64,000 nt of DNA from Lytechinus pictus (Eukaryota; Echinodermata; Echinoidea; Temnopleuroida; Toxopneustidae), in the NCBI RefSeq assembly GCF_037042905.1, contig NC_087249.1:39243901-39307900 (forward strand), read 5' to 3'. The notes under the pieces were generated by a model. It was not told where the DNA came from. It searched no databases and saw only the letters and a program-made list of their open reading frames with translations. Positions 46,201 through 49,695 of this stretch are shown piece after piece. Each line of letters opens with the position of its first letter. Position 1 is the first letter of the stretch. A program made the position numbers and the translations under genes.

Positions 46201-48748
46201 TTATCAATATCACATGACACAGAACTCATAAAGAATGCTGCCGTAGTAAATTGTGTGTACTGCATACATGACGTTATAGACAGTCCACCTGTACATAAAC
46301 AAAAGAGAAATAAAAAAGATATATTTTTTTCTTAATTGTTATTCAAAACCAAAATTATTACGTGTGTAATTTATGTAGAGTAGACATGTGTCTTTATTTT
46401 GTGTTGTCATTCAGATGTATTTCCAAACATGACATCGACTGTGATCGAATGCCATCAATTTAGAAATCGATTATTTTTGGATTGTTATTAAGGTGTAATA
46501 TCCATTTGAATGTCAATCGTGGTAATTCAGATGTATTTAGTACCCATCTTGACATCCACAGTGATTGTACGCCACCAACTTAGAACTATGTATTTATTTT
46601 GTGCTATTCAGATGTCATATTTATAATTTTTTATTTATTTTGGGGGTGTTTTATTCAGATGTGGTCCCCATCTTGACATCCACTGTGATTGAGTGCCATC
46701 GATCAGGACTGAAGAACTCCTCATTCAGCTATGCCGCCATGCTGATGAGACCGGAGTATAGGAACTCCATTGATCTCAAGTATAAGAAGAAAATTGAAGC
46801 CATAGTCAGGTAAGAAAATTGCTTGAATAAAAAAAGTCAACAAAATTTTTAAAGAGATGTCAAACGAAAGAAAAAAGCGGGAAAAATATATAATTACGTA
46901 TTTTGTTATACTTCCTTCATTGAACAAACTCCAGTATCATTTTAAAGAATAGATTGAATATAAGTAGTATTACTAGTTTTTCTTATAACTCCATAAACTT
47001 TCTTTTGTGGATAAATGAAAATAGCTGTTTATTACAATGGATTATTTGAAGCCTTTTAAGATCAGCTTTTATTCTTAAAATTGGCAACATTGGTTCGTTG
47101 AGATGCAGCTAACAATGACAATGATGATACATGTAATTAGGAAATGGTGATCATAATATTTAAAAACACAATAATCATTTCCAACATCATGATTCTGATC
47201 ATTAGAATTAGATTGTCATCAGATTAAAAAAAAAATATATACAAATAACAACTATTTAATGAAATTGCGAATTCTGGATTTTTCATGTTTTCCTTTGTAC
47301 TCTTTAAATATTCAATATAGGGTGCATTTGGTCAGGTAAGGGGAGGAAAGATGGTTAGATACTAAAAATATATTTTGACTTGATTCTTTAGTGTTCGTTA
47401 TATTGTATTTTGTGTGATCTTACTCTGTAAATAATATGTTTGTTTTGGTGCAGAAAACCCGACAAGACGGAAGAAGATGAGCCTACAGCACCTTGTCCAA
47501 ACTGTAAATATCAACTAGAGGAAACTGAGATCTCATGCCCTGACTGTAAAAACACCATCCCATACTGCCTTATCACGGTGAGACTTAACTATTACATGCA
47601 CTCTGATAAGTTTAAATTTTATTGTATGCCTCTGCTTATAGGTGGTTGCTTGAAGGAATATATTTCCCGGTTGTCCTTTCATTTAGGGTCATGAGTTTAA
47701 AAGTCTGGTATGTAAAAATATGTTTTTACAATAATTGAAGAATCTTTTGAAGGTTAATATTCAGTCTTGTTCCATGTTTGCATATAAAAGGAATAATGAC
47801 CACAATGGTAATTTTATAGGTGAAAATATATCTATTTTGTGATATATGAATGATGGATCGAAGCATTTCTTGTTTCTTTTGAAGAGTACCCACTCAACCA
47901 TGGTAATGAAACATGTCTTTGTTAATATTTCCATGTATAAAAAAATTAATAAAATCATAAATTATCAATGAATAAATTATTTTTTTCTCGTTGTAGGGTC
48001 GTCACATGGTACGTGATGATTGGTCGGTCTGCCCTAAGTGTGATTTTCCAGCTTTGCATTCAGAACTCATCAGGTATGTCAGCTCGCACCCTTACTCATC
48101 TATATACATGACATGACATAATGATGATGATGATGGTGATGGTGATGATGATGATGATGATGGTGATGATGATGGTGATGATTTTGATGATGATGATGGT
48201 GGTAATGATGATGATGGTGATGATGATGGTAATGATGATGATGATGATGGTGATGATAATGATGATTGTGATGATGGTAATGATAATGATGATGGTGATG
48301 AAGATGATGATGATGATGAGGATGGTAATGATTATGAGGATGGTGATGGCAATATATCATATCACATATCAAAGAGCTGTGCCAGTGTGCACAATACACA
48401 TAGCATGGAGATCAAGGGTCGTCATTACCATGCCATTTGCCATTTTTTAATGTAAAAAAAGGAAATATATTTTTAAAATGATGAAAGTAAGGGGTGTTTG
48501 CTCATTTTCCCTTTCAAAAATTGAATATGAAATAAAACTGCAGGTTTCACTTGGGTTTTGGTTATGGCAAATCAGCTACCTGTTTGTTTGTTTTATTTGT
48601 TCCCTAATTATTTCTTATTTTATATCTCATTATCAGTTTCTTGGAATCAGAAGACATTTGTCCTATGTGTTCATCAAGCATCAAGGCCGCACAGGTTAAA
48701 AAGATTGCAGATCCATCCATGTATCTTCAACCTCAAGGGGAGGAATAA
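1144..48748 (+). CDS. WDR19: WDR19 / IFT144, intraflagellar transport IFT-A subunit (22 exons visible, 5' end outside window)
   Basis: WDR19 is a core subunit of the IFT-A complex, which drives retrograde transport in cilia and helps import membrane receptors. Exons: 1144-1258, 4967-5073, 14943-15065, 15557-15706, 16340-16487, 17293-17459, 17952-18087, 18470-18531, 37838-38058, 38614-38671, 39828-40057, 40693-40833, 41239-41328, 41818-41942, 42390-42571, 43719-43893, 45269-45393, 46081-46162, 46659-46809, 47454-47577, 47997-48073, 48637-48748. All visible junctions are GT/AG and phase is continuous, giving 966 residues. These match the recalled human protein from about residue 377 to its end: rest of the beta-propellers (visible 1-270), TPR-like alpha-solenoid (271-860), and C-terminal CxxC zinc-ribbon region (C877/C880, C891/C894, C916/C919, C938/C941). 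Hallmarks include [30 protein letters not shown] and [10 protein letters not shown]. Start and promoter are off-window. Exon 16 has a decayed tandem copy, and the intron after exon 8 carries an 18.65 kb transposon. Confidence 0.96.
1737..2147. mobile_element. MITE-like element with inverted ends
   Basis: The left end AAGCCCAGCTCACACTATGC (from 1737) matches the reverse complement of the right end, which reads TAAGCCCTGGCGCACACTAT inward from 2147. The interior is AT-rich with no coding capacity. Flanks carry TTAA-like sequence, but I could not fix a target duplication. Confidence 0.6.
3072..3465. repeat. Degenerate GGTCT / AGACC inverted-repeat element
   Basis: From about 3095 to 3285 the + strand carries many TTTGGTCT/TTTGTCTA-type words. 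From about 3310 to 3460 it carries their reverse complement (AGACCAAAT, TAGACCAA). The whole is therefore a loose palindrome of tandem 10-12-bp words. A related structure lies just after WDR19 at 48770-49390. Confidence 0.55.
4440..4735 (-). mobile_element. tRNA-derived SINE, minus strand
   Basis: Read on the minus strand it begins with a tRNA-like B box (GGGTTCGAATCCC near 4700), continues through a conserved body ending in TGGCTACCCTGGGTAAATA, and finishes in an ATT-rich tail near 4450-4480. The same body appears at 37630-37820 and 51065-51095, so it is a dispersed family. Confidence 0.75.
4967..5073 (+). CDS. WDR19: WDR19 visible exon 2
   Basis: Visible residues 39-74, with [10 protein letters not shown] and [17 protein letters not shown], matching the human propeller segment KLKDMEYLGT. 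Acceptor CCTAG, donor GTAAG; ends in phase 0. Confidence 0.93.
5377..5420 (+). repeat. Left arm of 44 bp inverted repeat
   Basis: GC-rich sequence starting AAGGCCCGTTTACACCGCAT that recurs, as far as I can read without mismatch, in reverse complement at 14203-14246. It is followed to about 5530 by more GGCACGGC-type repeats. Its GC content contrasts sharply with the AT-rich intron. Confidence 0.85.
6076..6629. mobile_element. MITE-like element with long inverted arms
   Basis: The left arm (6076 to about 6200) starts TCCACCCAAGAAAACTGTTG; the right arm (about 6507-6629) is an imperfect reverse complement. Both arms carry GTTGATTTnAATAAA and a CGGATGTAAAATAAGAAAGT-like block. A related half-element lies at 61528-61705 and a structurally similar one at 44293-44893. 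Confidence 0.65.
6999..7142. mobile_element. Short palindromic MITE
   Basis: Starts GGGGCCCATTTCAAAAG and ends CTATGAAACAGGCCCC. The interior repeats TATGGCAACTACCAT and its complement ATGGTAGTTGCCATA. Non-coding. Confidence 0.6.
10348..12019. mobile_element. 1.67 kb element with 15 bp terminal inverted repeats
   Basis: ATTAGGTGGTCTGTC at 10348-10362 is the perfect reverse complement of GACAGACCACCTAAT at 12005-12019. Between them lie a tRNA-like segment (10655-10735), repeated CATAGAGATTACACG words (near 10725, 10742 and 10970), several TGATGACGTCA words and CG-alternating tracts at 11530-11680. No open coding region is recognisable, so it looks non-autonomous. A 2-bp AT duplication is possible but not certain. 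Confidence 0.65.
10655..10735 (-). repeat. tRNA-like (SINE head) segment
   Basis: On the minus strand it has an A box (TGGCTCAATGGATAACGC) and a B box (GGTTCGAGTCC) at tRNA spacing. The acceptor stem does not pair convincingly and a T-run follows, so I call it a tRNA-derived repeat rather than a working tRNA gene. Confidence 0.55.
12380..13730. repeat. CTAACGTTAG palindrome-rich region
   Basis: Around ten copies of the palindromic core AACGTTA occur here (for example near 12391, 12882, 12929, 12952, 12978, 13005, 13513, 13558 and 13714), with many TAGGCCTA/TAGACC words. Nothing coding was seen. This looks like a degenerate short-unit repeat. Confidence 0.5.
14203..14246 (-). repeat. Right arm of 44 bp inverted repeat
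   Basis: Reverse complement of 5377-5420. It is followed leftward (to about 14000) by further CCGTGCCG-type repeats distinct from those next to the left arm, so only the outer 44 bp are shared. Confidence 0.85.
14535..14803. mobile_element. Palindromic MITE
   Basis: The arms read CTGTCTTACAAAGAGTTACG at the left and its near-complement at the right end, continuing through ATCAATCATAACTATGGAA. The interior is AT-rich and non-coding. It lies 139 bp upstream of a WDR19 exon. Confidence 0.7.
14943..15065 (+). CDS. WDR19: WDR19 visible exon 3
   Basis: Visible residues 75-115, containing [10 protein letters not shown] and [11 protein letters not shown]-like [14 protein letters not shown]. Phase 0 at both ends; acceptor TTGAG, donor GTAAGC. 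Confidence 0.94.
15066..15556. other. WDR19 intron, no recognised element
   Basis: AT-rich intron of 491 bp. I see no repeat family, RNA gene or coding signal in it. Confidence 0.5.
15557..15706 (+). CDS. WDR19: WDR19 visible exon 4
   Basis: Visible residues 116-165, with [12 protein letters not shown] and [16 protein letters not shown]. Phase 0 at both ends; acceptor TTCCAG, donor GTATGT. Confidence 0.95.
15740..15935. repeat. SINE/LINE-tail-like fragment
   Basis: ATAATGATAATA-type microsatellite followed by TTATATAGCGCTTTGTAGTA and a GGTTTAAGCACGGCTCC stretch shared with the SINE at 4440. A truncated dispersed repeat inside the intron. Confidence 0.5.
16340..16487 (+). CDS. WDR19: WDR19 visible exon 5
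   Basis: Visible residues 166-214: [20 protein letters not shown], then [18 protein letters not shown]. Acceptor ATACAG, donor GTAGG; leaves one nucleotide (phase 1). Confidence 0.95.
16488..17292. other. WDR19 intron with tRNA-like segment
   Basis: 805 bp intron. Near 17200-17285 the minus strand carries a tRNA-like A box (GGTGGTCTAGTGGACAT) and B-like box (GGGGTTCAATACC), suggesting a SINE head. The rest shows no recognised structure. Confidence 0.45.
17293..17459 (+). CDS. WDR19: WDR19 visible exon 6
   Basis: Visible residues 215-270: [19 protein letters not shown] and [10 protein letters not shown], matching the human end-of-propeller segment. Acceptor GCACAG, donor GTAAGT; ends in phase 0. 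Confidence 0.94.
17515..17760 (-). mobile_element. tRNA-derived SINE, minus strand
   Basis: On the minus strand it starts with an A-box-like TGGCTCAGTGGATCAG and a B box (GGTTCAAATCCCATC) near 17700. It ends in ATATAGCAGCAGCAG with AGCGC words at the low-coordinate side. It is a diverged member of the SINE type at 4440. Confidence 0.6.
17952..18087 (+). CDS. WDR19: WDR19 visible exon 7
   Basis: Visible residues 271-315, entering the alpha-solenoid: [20 protein letters not shown] and [13 protein letters not shown]. Acceptor TTTCAG, donor GTAAGA; phase 1 exit. Confidence 0.94.
18470..18531 (+). CDS. WDR19: WDR19 visible exon 8
   Basis: Visible residues 316-336: [20 protein letters not shown]. 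Acceptor TTTCAG, donor GTAAGT; phase 0 exit. The next exon is 19.3 kb away because of the large transposon. Confidence 0.93.
18647..18875. repeat. Left terminal inverted repeat and subterminal GAACG cluster
   Basis: The TIR at 18647-18663 is followed by GAACG or CGTTC words near 18680, 18697, 18722, 18730, 18739, 18814, 18826 and 18863. Clustered short words just inside transposon ends are typically transposase-binding sites. That role is inferred here. Confidence 0.75.
19036..21190. repeat. Left subterminal higher-order tandem array
   Basis: Monomers of roughly 105-135 bp each contain CGAGTATnAAGGG, then CGAACGTATTCnGGTATTT or GACGATCGTACTACGGTA, then an ATTAAAAGTTAA block. Three monomers form a higher-order unit: GAACATATCCCGAG recurs at 20041, 20420 and 20808 (steps of 379 and 388 bp). 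The outer monomers are more diverged than the inner ones. Confidence 0.85.
21331..21456. mobile_element. Near-perfect palindromic MITE
   Basis: The left arm (21335-21389) carries AAGTGCTAATTTAACACTTA and the right arm (21397-21453) is almost its exact complement. A loop of only about 7 nt gives a strong hairpin. It is nested within the large transposon. Confidence 0.8.
21457..22000. other. Unassigned AT-rich stretch inside the transposon
   Basis: About 540 bp with no recognised gene, repeat unit or RNA. It lies between a MITE and the tandem repeat 3' of the BEN gene. Confidence 0.4.
22000..22390. repeat. AT-rich tandem repeat downstream of the BEN-domain gene
   Basis: ACATTCAAAACTGA recurs at 22021, 22127, 22248 and 22332, each followed by AAATGAAGATAATT or similar words. 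Unit length is irregular (about 84-121 bp). On the minus strand this lies just past the stop codon of the BEN-domain gene and supplies AATAAA-like words (for example the complement of 22092-22097). Confidence 0.65.
22474..23862 (-). CDS. BEN-domain protein, cargo/accessory gene of the large transposon
   Basis: Two exons, complement(23706-23862) and complement(22474-23555), joined over a 150 bp GT/AG intron in phase 1, give 412 residues. Order: basic/aromatic N-terminal module (1-52, [20 protein letters not shown] start); basic linker (53-83); Pro/Ala/Thr tract of about twelve TPAAP-type repeats (84-150); acidic-Ser and Pro-rich linker to about 245; short coiled-coil-like segment ([20 protein letters not shown], about 248-275); C-terminal BEN-like domain (about 310-385, key residues [19 protein letters not shown] and [14 protein letters not shown]). 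BEN domains bind DNA and proteins in chromatin factors. A TATA-like box lies 116 nt upstream of the ATG. Being within transposon ends suggests a role in DNA binding or repression for the element, which is inference. The frame is fully open. The domain call rests on motif pattern only. Confidence 0.78.
23314..23460 (-). repeat. 15 bp coding minisatellite in the BEN-domain gene
   Basis: On the + strand the unit GGGGCAGCTGGTGTC recurs about ten times from about 23275 to 23460, with GGAGGCGTGGCAGCT variants. On the coding strand it encodes Ala-Pro-Thr/Pro-rich pentapeptides. Copy number is likely to vary between alleles. Confidence 0.85.
23978..23985 (-). promoter_or_regulatory. TATA-like box for the BEN-domain gene
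   Basis: TATATAAA on the minus strand, 116 nt upstream of the predicted ATG at 23862. The spacing allows a transcription start near 23950 and a 5' leader of about 90 nt. No initiator or other core element was verified. Confidence 0.45.
24389..27346. repeat. 1.39 kb tandem duplication (two close copies)
   Basis: Copy 1 (about 24389-25934) and copy 2 (about 25935-27346) share nearly identical sequence, for example CAGCGATTAACTCTG and TTGTTCGGTACTTAGAATG. A matching internal block is offset by 1389 bp (25530 and 26919). Each copy starts at a C-run followed by GTATTATT (24399, 25945, 27347). The only large difference I see is a 150 bp MITE in copy 1. No coding function was recognised; identical short open frames in both copies are probably incidental. 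Confidence 0.9.
24508..24657. mobile_element. 150 bp MITE with TA target duplication
   Basis: Starts CACTCTAAAAAAACAG and ends GTGTTTTTAGAGTG; inner arms carry GGAACATGCATGTT and its complement. TA flanks both sides (24506-24507 and 24658-24659). The second tandem copy shows the empty site as CATGCTATCCATC near 26046, with a single TA, which proves both the boundaries and the insertion. TA duplication fits a Tc1/mariner-type mobilising enzyme. Confidence 0.93.
27347..28565. repeat. Diverged third copy of the tandem unit, disrupted
   Basis: The first 190 bp or so match copies 1 and 2 (to about 27530). An unrelated pyrimidine-rich stretch with two similar halves (around 27600-27760 and 28150-28320) follows. 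The match then resumes at about 28400 with GGCCGATCCGAACTTGGCCT and ends near 28560. No gene is recognised. Confidence 0.65.
28566..29319. other. Unassigned stretch inside the transposon
   Basis: About 750 bp of AT-rich sequence with G and T homopolymers. No gene, RNA or repeat family was recognised. Confidence 0.4.
29320..29890. repeat. 269 bp tandem repeat 3' of the transposase-like gene
   Basis: CTGAATGCACTAATTGTA recurs at 29383 and 29652 (step 269). ACAATTGACACTCGAAAATA and AAAGGCCGCCGCT also recur with the same step. About two units are present plus partial flanks. Many GCACT/AGTGT words are scattered within. It begins about 90 bp beyond the gene's stop codon. Confidence 0.85.
29982..31753 (-). 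CDS. Transposase-like DDE protein with C2H2 finger, large transposon
   Basis: Two exons, complement(31471-31753) and complement(29982-31324), joined over a 146 bp GT/AG phase-1 intron, give 541 residues. The N-terminus is basic with an AT-hook-like KKPRGRPAV (28-36), then a helix-turn-helix-like stretch ([14 protein letters not shown], 67-80) continuing across the splice. The catalytic candidates are D165 ([14 protein letters not shown]), D279 ([12 protein letters not shown]) and E323 ([10 protein letters not shown]), a D-x43-E spacing; NPIEHLW is typical of IS630/Tc1-like nuclease folds. The C-terminus has a C2H2 finger (C518, C523, H536, H541). Similar uncharacterised proteins are, to my recollection, multicopy in cnidarians and other invertebrates. 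It is the best candidate for the enzyme mobilising the element. The frame is intact. Alternative: a domesticated or hitchhiking gene. Confidence 0.8.
31325..31470 (-). other. Intron of the transposase-like gene
   Basis: Donor TCA|GTAAGTATA and acceptor TATACAG. Without splicing the downstream frame would start with hydrophobic, low-complexity intron residues. Splicing gives [18 protein letters not shown], which reads as continuous protein. The intron of the BEN gene (23556-23705) has the same 12-nt TCAGTAAGTATA donor context and the same phase. Confidence 0.85.
31754..32956. other. Upstream region of the transposase-like gene
   Basis: Presumed promoter side of the minus-strand gene. I see no clear TATA box. 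CG-rich words with GATCGATCGATGACG occur near 31985-32012. From about 32595 the sequence begins to resemble the right-hand array (CCTTGCGTGATTATC at 32601). No other gene was recognised. Confidence 0.4.
32957..33910. mobile_element. Repeat element with AGGTCAAAGGTCA-bearing units, copy 1
   Basis: Starts TGTCTCACCTGCATAGCAGA and ends GATGCAGGTGAGAC plus CCAGAGGCATTCCACTTGTT; GTCTCACCTGCAT forms short inverted ends. The interior has about five units of 162-191 bp: TGAACATCCTG-type words recur near 33132, 33323, 33487, 33649 and 33812. Four units contain AGGTCAAAGGTCA (33167, 33359, 33522, 33684). A second, longer copy is at 53191-55724 and a terminal scrap near 882. Confidence 0.85.
33911..35515. 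repeat. Right subterminal tandem array
   Basis: Diverged units of about 130-180 bp contain GATACTCGTAAGTTGATATA, ATAACGCAAGG, CGAAGTATnATGTTTTGAACA, CAATCTAGGACnTTTT and ATATTCCATCATTTCAT. ATACTCG is the reverse complement of the CGAGTAT core in the left array. Copies sit near 34023, 34190, 34681, 34979, 35155 and 35324, with ACTCGTTCGTATTTG variants between them. Confidence 0.8.
35535..36170. repeat. Polypurine tract of GAAA/GGAA type
   Basis: More than 600 bp in which the + strand is almost entirely A and G. The long Phe/Ser-rich frame on the opposite strand is a by-product. Such tracts can form triplex (H-DNA) structures. Confidence 0.9.
36171..36933. other. Unassigned stretch near the right transposon end
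   Basis: AT-rich, with a short (GT)n run near 36560 and a small hairpin TTGCCCGATTCGGGCAA near 36740. No gene or RNA was recognised. Confidence 0.4.
36934..37019. repeat. 42 bp direct tandem repeat
   Basis: TGCCGTCATACCCCCAAGAC begins at 36934 and 36976. The two 42 bp units differ mainly by one C/T change. It lies about 280 bp inside the right transposon end. Confidence 0.9.
37105..37296. repeat. Right subterminal GAACG cluster and terminal inverted repeat
   Basis: GAACG/CGTTC words occur near 37110, 37131, 37137, 37198, 37222, 37257, 37267 and 37271, running into the TIR at 37280-37296. The density mirrors the left end. Confidence 0.75.
37630..37820 (-). mobile_element. Truncated SINE abutting a WDR19 splice acceptor
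   Basis: Shares CAGGGTAGCCACTTCA, GTTTTCCCAGC and AATTTCTTCCTA with the SINE at 4440-4735 in the same orientation. The tRNA-like head is missing. It ends within about 20 bp of the exon starting at 37838, so it probably supplies the branch-point region. Confidence 0.65.
37838..38058 (+). CDS. WDR19: WDR19 visible exon 9
   Basis: Visible residues 337-409: [38 protein letters not shown] and [15 protein letters not shown]. Acceptor CACCCAG, donor GTAAAT; two-nucleotide overhang. Confidence 0.95.
38614..38671 (+). CDS. WDR19: WDR19 visible exon 10
   Basis: Visible residues 410-429: [19 protein letters not shown], a TPR-like helix pair. Acceptor TACAG, donor GTAAGC; phase 0 exit. Confidence 0.94.
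38672..39827. other. WDR19 intron
   Basis: Holds a T-run of about 20 nt near 39370, a (CA)n run near 39533-39550 and TATA-rich words. No recognised mobile element or coding signal. Confidence 0.5.
39828..40057 (+). CDS. WDR19: WDR19 visible exon 11
   Basis: Visible residues 430-505: [40 protein letters not shown] and [13 protein letters not shown]. Acceptor CTCTAG, donor GTAAGT; ends within the Trp codon. Confidence 0.95.
40058..40692. other. WDR19 intron
   Basis: No mobile element recognised. A short inverted repeat (ATGTGGTAAGTC near 40203 and GACTTACCACAT near 40368) encloses about 150 bp and may be a small MITE. Confidence 0.45.
40693..40833 (+). CDS. WDR19: WDR19 visible exon 12
   Basis: Visible residues 506-552: [20 protein letters not shown] and [20 protein letters not shown]. 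Acceptor TTGCAG, donor GTATGA. Confidence 0.95.
40834..41238. other. WDR19 intron, no recognised element
   Basis: 405 bp intron with nothing recognised beyond AT-rich sequence. Confidence 0.45.
41239..41328 (+). CDS. WDR19: WDR19 visible exon 13
   Basis: Visible residues 553-582: [20 protein letters not shown] then EGAKMVA. Acceptor TTTCAG, donor GTAAGG. Confidence 0.94.
41329..41817. other. WDR19 intron, no recognised element
   Basis: 489 bp AT-rich intron; nothing recognised. Confidence 0.45.
41818..41942 (+). CDS. WDR19: WDR19 visible exon 14
   Basis: Visible residues 583-624: [20 protein letters not shown] and [18 protein letters not shown]. Acceptor TGTTAG, donor GTAAGT; phase 1. Confidence 0.95.
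41943..42389. other. WDR19 intron, no recognised element
   Basis: 447 bp intron; nothing recognised. Confidence 0.45.
42390..42571 (+). CDS. WDR19: WDR19 visible exon 15
   Basis: Visible residues 625-685: [40 protein letters not shown] and AIEMAIET. Acceptor AACAG, donor GTAAGT; phase 0 exit. Confidence 0.96.
42585..42996 (-). pseudogene. 3' end of a non-LTR retrotransposon (LINE)
   Basis: Minus-strand open stretch 42736-42996 reads [20 protein letters not shown], then [20 protein letters not shown] and [13 protein letters not shown]. This is the conserved tail found after the reverse-transcriptase domain of CR1/L2/Jockey-type LINEs. The 3' flank on the minus strand has GCGCCTTGAGTAATGATC and ends in an ATT-rich tail, as LINE 3' UTRs do. 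The element is 5'-truncated with no RT core; it is a dead copy inside a WDR19 intron. Confidence 0.8.
43493..43609 (+). pseudogene. Tandem copy of the 5' part of WDR19 exon 16
   Basis: 117 bp matching 43719-43835 with five differences (about 96%). It is in the same frame and preceded by a potential AG acceptor (GGATAG). It lacks the rest of the exon ([12 protein letters not shown]) and any donor GT at the right place. If spliced in, it would read on to a stop at 43724-43726. Confidence 0.92.
43628..43690 (+). pseudogene. Second, shorter copy of part of WDR19 exon 16
   Basis: Encodes [20 protein letters not shown], matching [20 protein letters not shown] of the real exon at about 75%. It is followed by ATGAATGTCTTG, the same kind of flank (ATGAAGATCTTG) that follows the first copy. 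This points to repeated local slippage or unequal exchange. Confidence 0.88.
43719..43893 (+). CDS. WDR19: WDR19 visible exon 16
   Basis: Visible residues 686-743: [40 protein letters not shown] and [12 protein letters not shown]. Acceptor TTGTAG, donor GTAAGC; phase 1. Its first 117 bp are duplicated upstream. Confidence 0.95.
44293..44893. mobile_element. MITE-like element with long inverted arms
   Basis: The left arm (44293 to about 44420) contains GATGATCCGGGC, AAATAGAGTAAAAGTTACAG and GAATTTTAAAG. The right arm (about 44770-44893) is the imperfect complement ending GCCTGGACCATC. The interior is non-coding. Confidence 0.65.
45269..45393 (+). CDS. WDR19: WDR19 visible exon 17
   Basis: Visible residues 744-785: [20 protein letters not shown] and [16 protein letters not shown], nearly invariant against human. 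Acceptor TTGCAG, donor GTAAAT; phase 0 exit. Confidence 0.96.
45394..46080. other. WDR19 intron, no recognised element
   Basis: 687 bp intron with no recognised repeat or coding signal. Confidence 0.45.
46081..46162 (+). CDS. WDR19: WDR19 visible exon 18
   Basis: Visible residues 786-812: [20 protein letters not shown] then NISKFPA. Acceptor GATCAG, donor GTAAGT; phase 1. Confidence 0.96.
46415..46580 (+). pseudogene. Two decayed copies of the start of WDR19 exon 19
   Basis: After CATTCAG (46415-46461) and AATTCAG (46531-46580) lie sequences resembling the real exon start at 46659. The first stays in frame and reads [16 protein letters not shown] against [16 protein letters not shown]. The second has a shift before CATCTTGACATCCACAGTGA. 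Each copy keeps the splice-acceptor context. Spacing is about 116 and 128 bp. Confidence 0.85.
46659..46809 (+). CDS. WDR19: WDR19 visible exon 19
   Basis: Visible residues 813-862: [40 protein letters not shown] and [10 protein letters not shown]. Acceptor ATTCAG, donor GTAAGA. Confidence 0.96.
46810..47453. other. WDR19 intron, no recognised element
   Basis: 644 bp AT-rich intron with nothing recognised. Confidence 0.45.
47454..47577 (+). CDS. WDR19: WDR19 visible exon 20
   Basis: Visible residues 863-904: start of the zinc-binding tail with CPNC (877-880) and [11 protein letters not shown] (891-901). Acceptor GTGCAG, donor GTGAGA; phase 0 exit. Confidence 0.95.
47997..48073 (+). CDS. WDR19: WDR19 visible exon 21
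   Basis: Visible residues 905-929: [20 protein letters not shown] then HSELI. The third CxxC pair is C916/C919. Acceptor TTGTAG, donor GTATGT. Confidence 0.95.
48116..48360. repeat. (GAT)n-type microsatellite
   Basis: About 245 bp of imperfect GAT/GGT/AAT triplets in the intron before the last WDR19 exon. The Met- and His-rich frames across it are artefacts. Confidence 0.95.
48637..48748 (+). CDS. WDR19: WDR19 last exon and stop
   Basis: Visible residues 930-966: [20 protein letters not shown] then [16 protein letters not shown] and TAA at 48746-48748. The fourth CxxC pair is C938/C941. Acceptor TATCAG. Confidence 0.95.
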
Positions 48749-49479
48749 GACCAATCTATTTGACTGGACTGTAAGGTTATTTGGTTATTTGGTCTACCTG
48801 GTCTACGAACTGTTGGTCTATTTCTCAGATAGTCTAATAATTTGGGGGCTAAACCCTGTTTGGTAAGATTATCAATAGACATAATGCACATGACATCATA
48901 ATGTTGTAGCGCCCTCCCTCAGAGGATATAGAAATGCACGTAAACAGAGTATTCAGAGATGTGCCAGCTGCAGATCACCAACGCATGAAAGGAAATGGCT
49001 TTAGACTCTGAGATGGCAGCGTGTAGACATTAGTGCATAAGTTTTATTTGATATTTTATTAATTTGGTCTGAATGACGTGTGGTCTCCACTGCACATGGT
49101 CTAATACCCACTTAGTCTAATTATCATTTAGTCTAATGCCTGGTTGGTCTAATTTCCACTTCATCTACTTATCAATTTTACTAAGGAAAAATAAATTTTA
49201 TTCAATTATAGTTTATTTACCCATATAGGCTAGGTGATGTGAATATTAGATGAAATGGGAAGAGCTTGATAGGAATTTAGACTAAATGGTGAATGGGCTA
49301 ACTAGTACCAAGATTAAATGTGTAGGTGGCAAAGTGGTTGTAGACAAACTAGGATTAGACCATGTGGGATGAGACTTAACAGAGAGAAGACTGAGCAGAT
49401 TTAGGCCAATCAACACCTTCTGATTATTTGACCATCTTAATTATCAGGCTTTTTCATCTTGAATTGAATTTGAAGAACA
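48749..49479 (+). other. Presumed WDR19 3' UTR with GGTCTAA inverted repeat
   Basis: A candidate polyadenylation signal AATAAA lies at 49190-49195, about 440 bp past the stop; no transcript support is available. Between about 48770 and 49160 the + strand is rich in TTGGTCTAATT-type words. From about 49230 to 49380 it is rich in the complementary TTAGACTAAATGG/TTAGACCA words. This is the same loose palindrome as at 3072-3465. Confidence 0.5.
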
Positions 49480-49695
49480 GGGGGGTGTTTCACAGAGAAT
49501 TAAATTTGACTCAGAGTCGCACTTAAATGCCTAGTTTGGTGCGGTATAAAAGGCATGACCGCATTTGTCAGATCGTGCCAAGAGGACGCACACTGCTGTG
49601 AATCAGTCAATAAGATCGCGCGTTGTATATCATTTACGCGTTGGCATTGAAGTGCGACTTTAAGTCAGACTTAAATCTTTGTGAAACACCCCCCC
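49480..49695. mobile_element. Palindromic MITE
   Basis: Starts GGGGGGTGTTTCACAGAG and ends CTTTGTGAAACACCCCCC. Inner arms share GAGTCGCACTTAAATGCC-like blocks and CG-rich words in the middle. 216 bp, non-coding. Confidence 0.8.

Noticed and set aside
48100-48450. His-rich and Met-rich open frames on opposite strands
   Set aside because: Both are readings of an imperfect GAT triplet microsatellite in a WDR19 intron.
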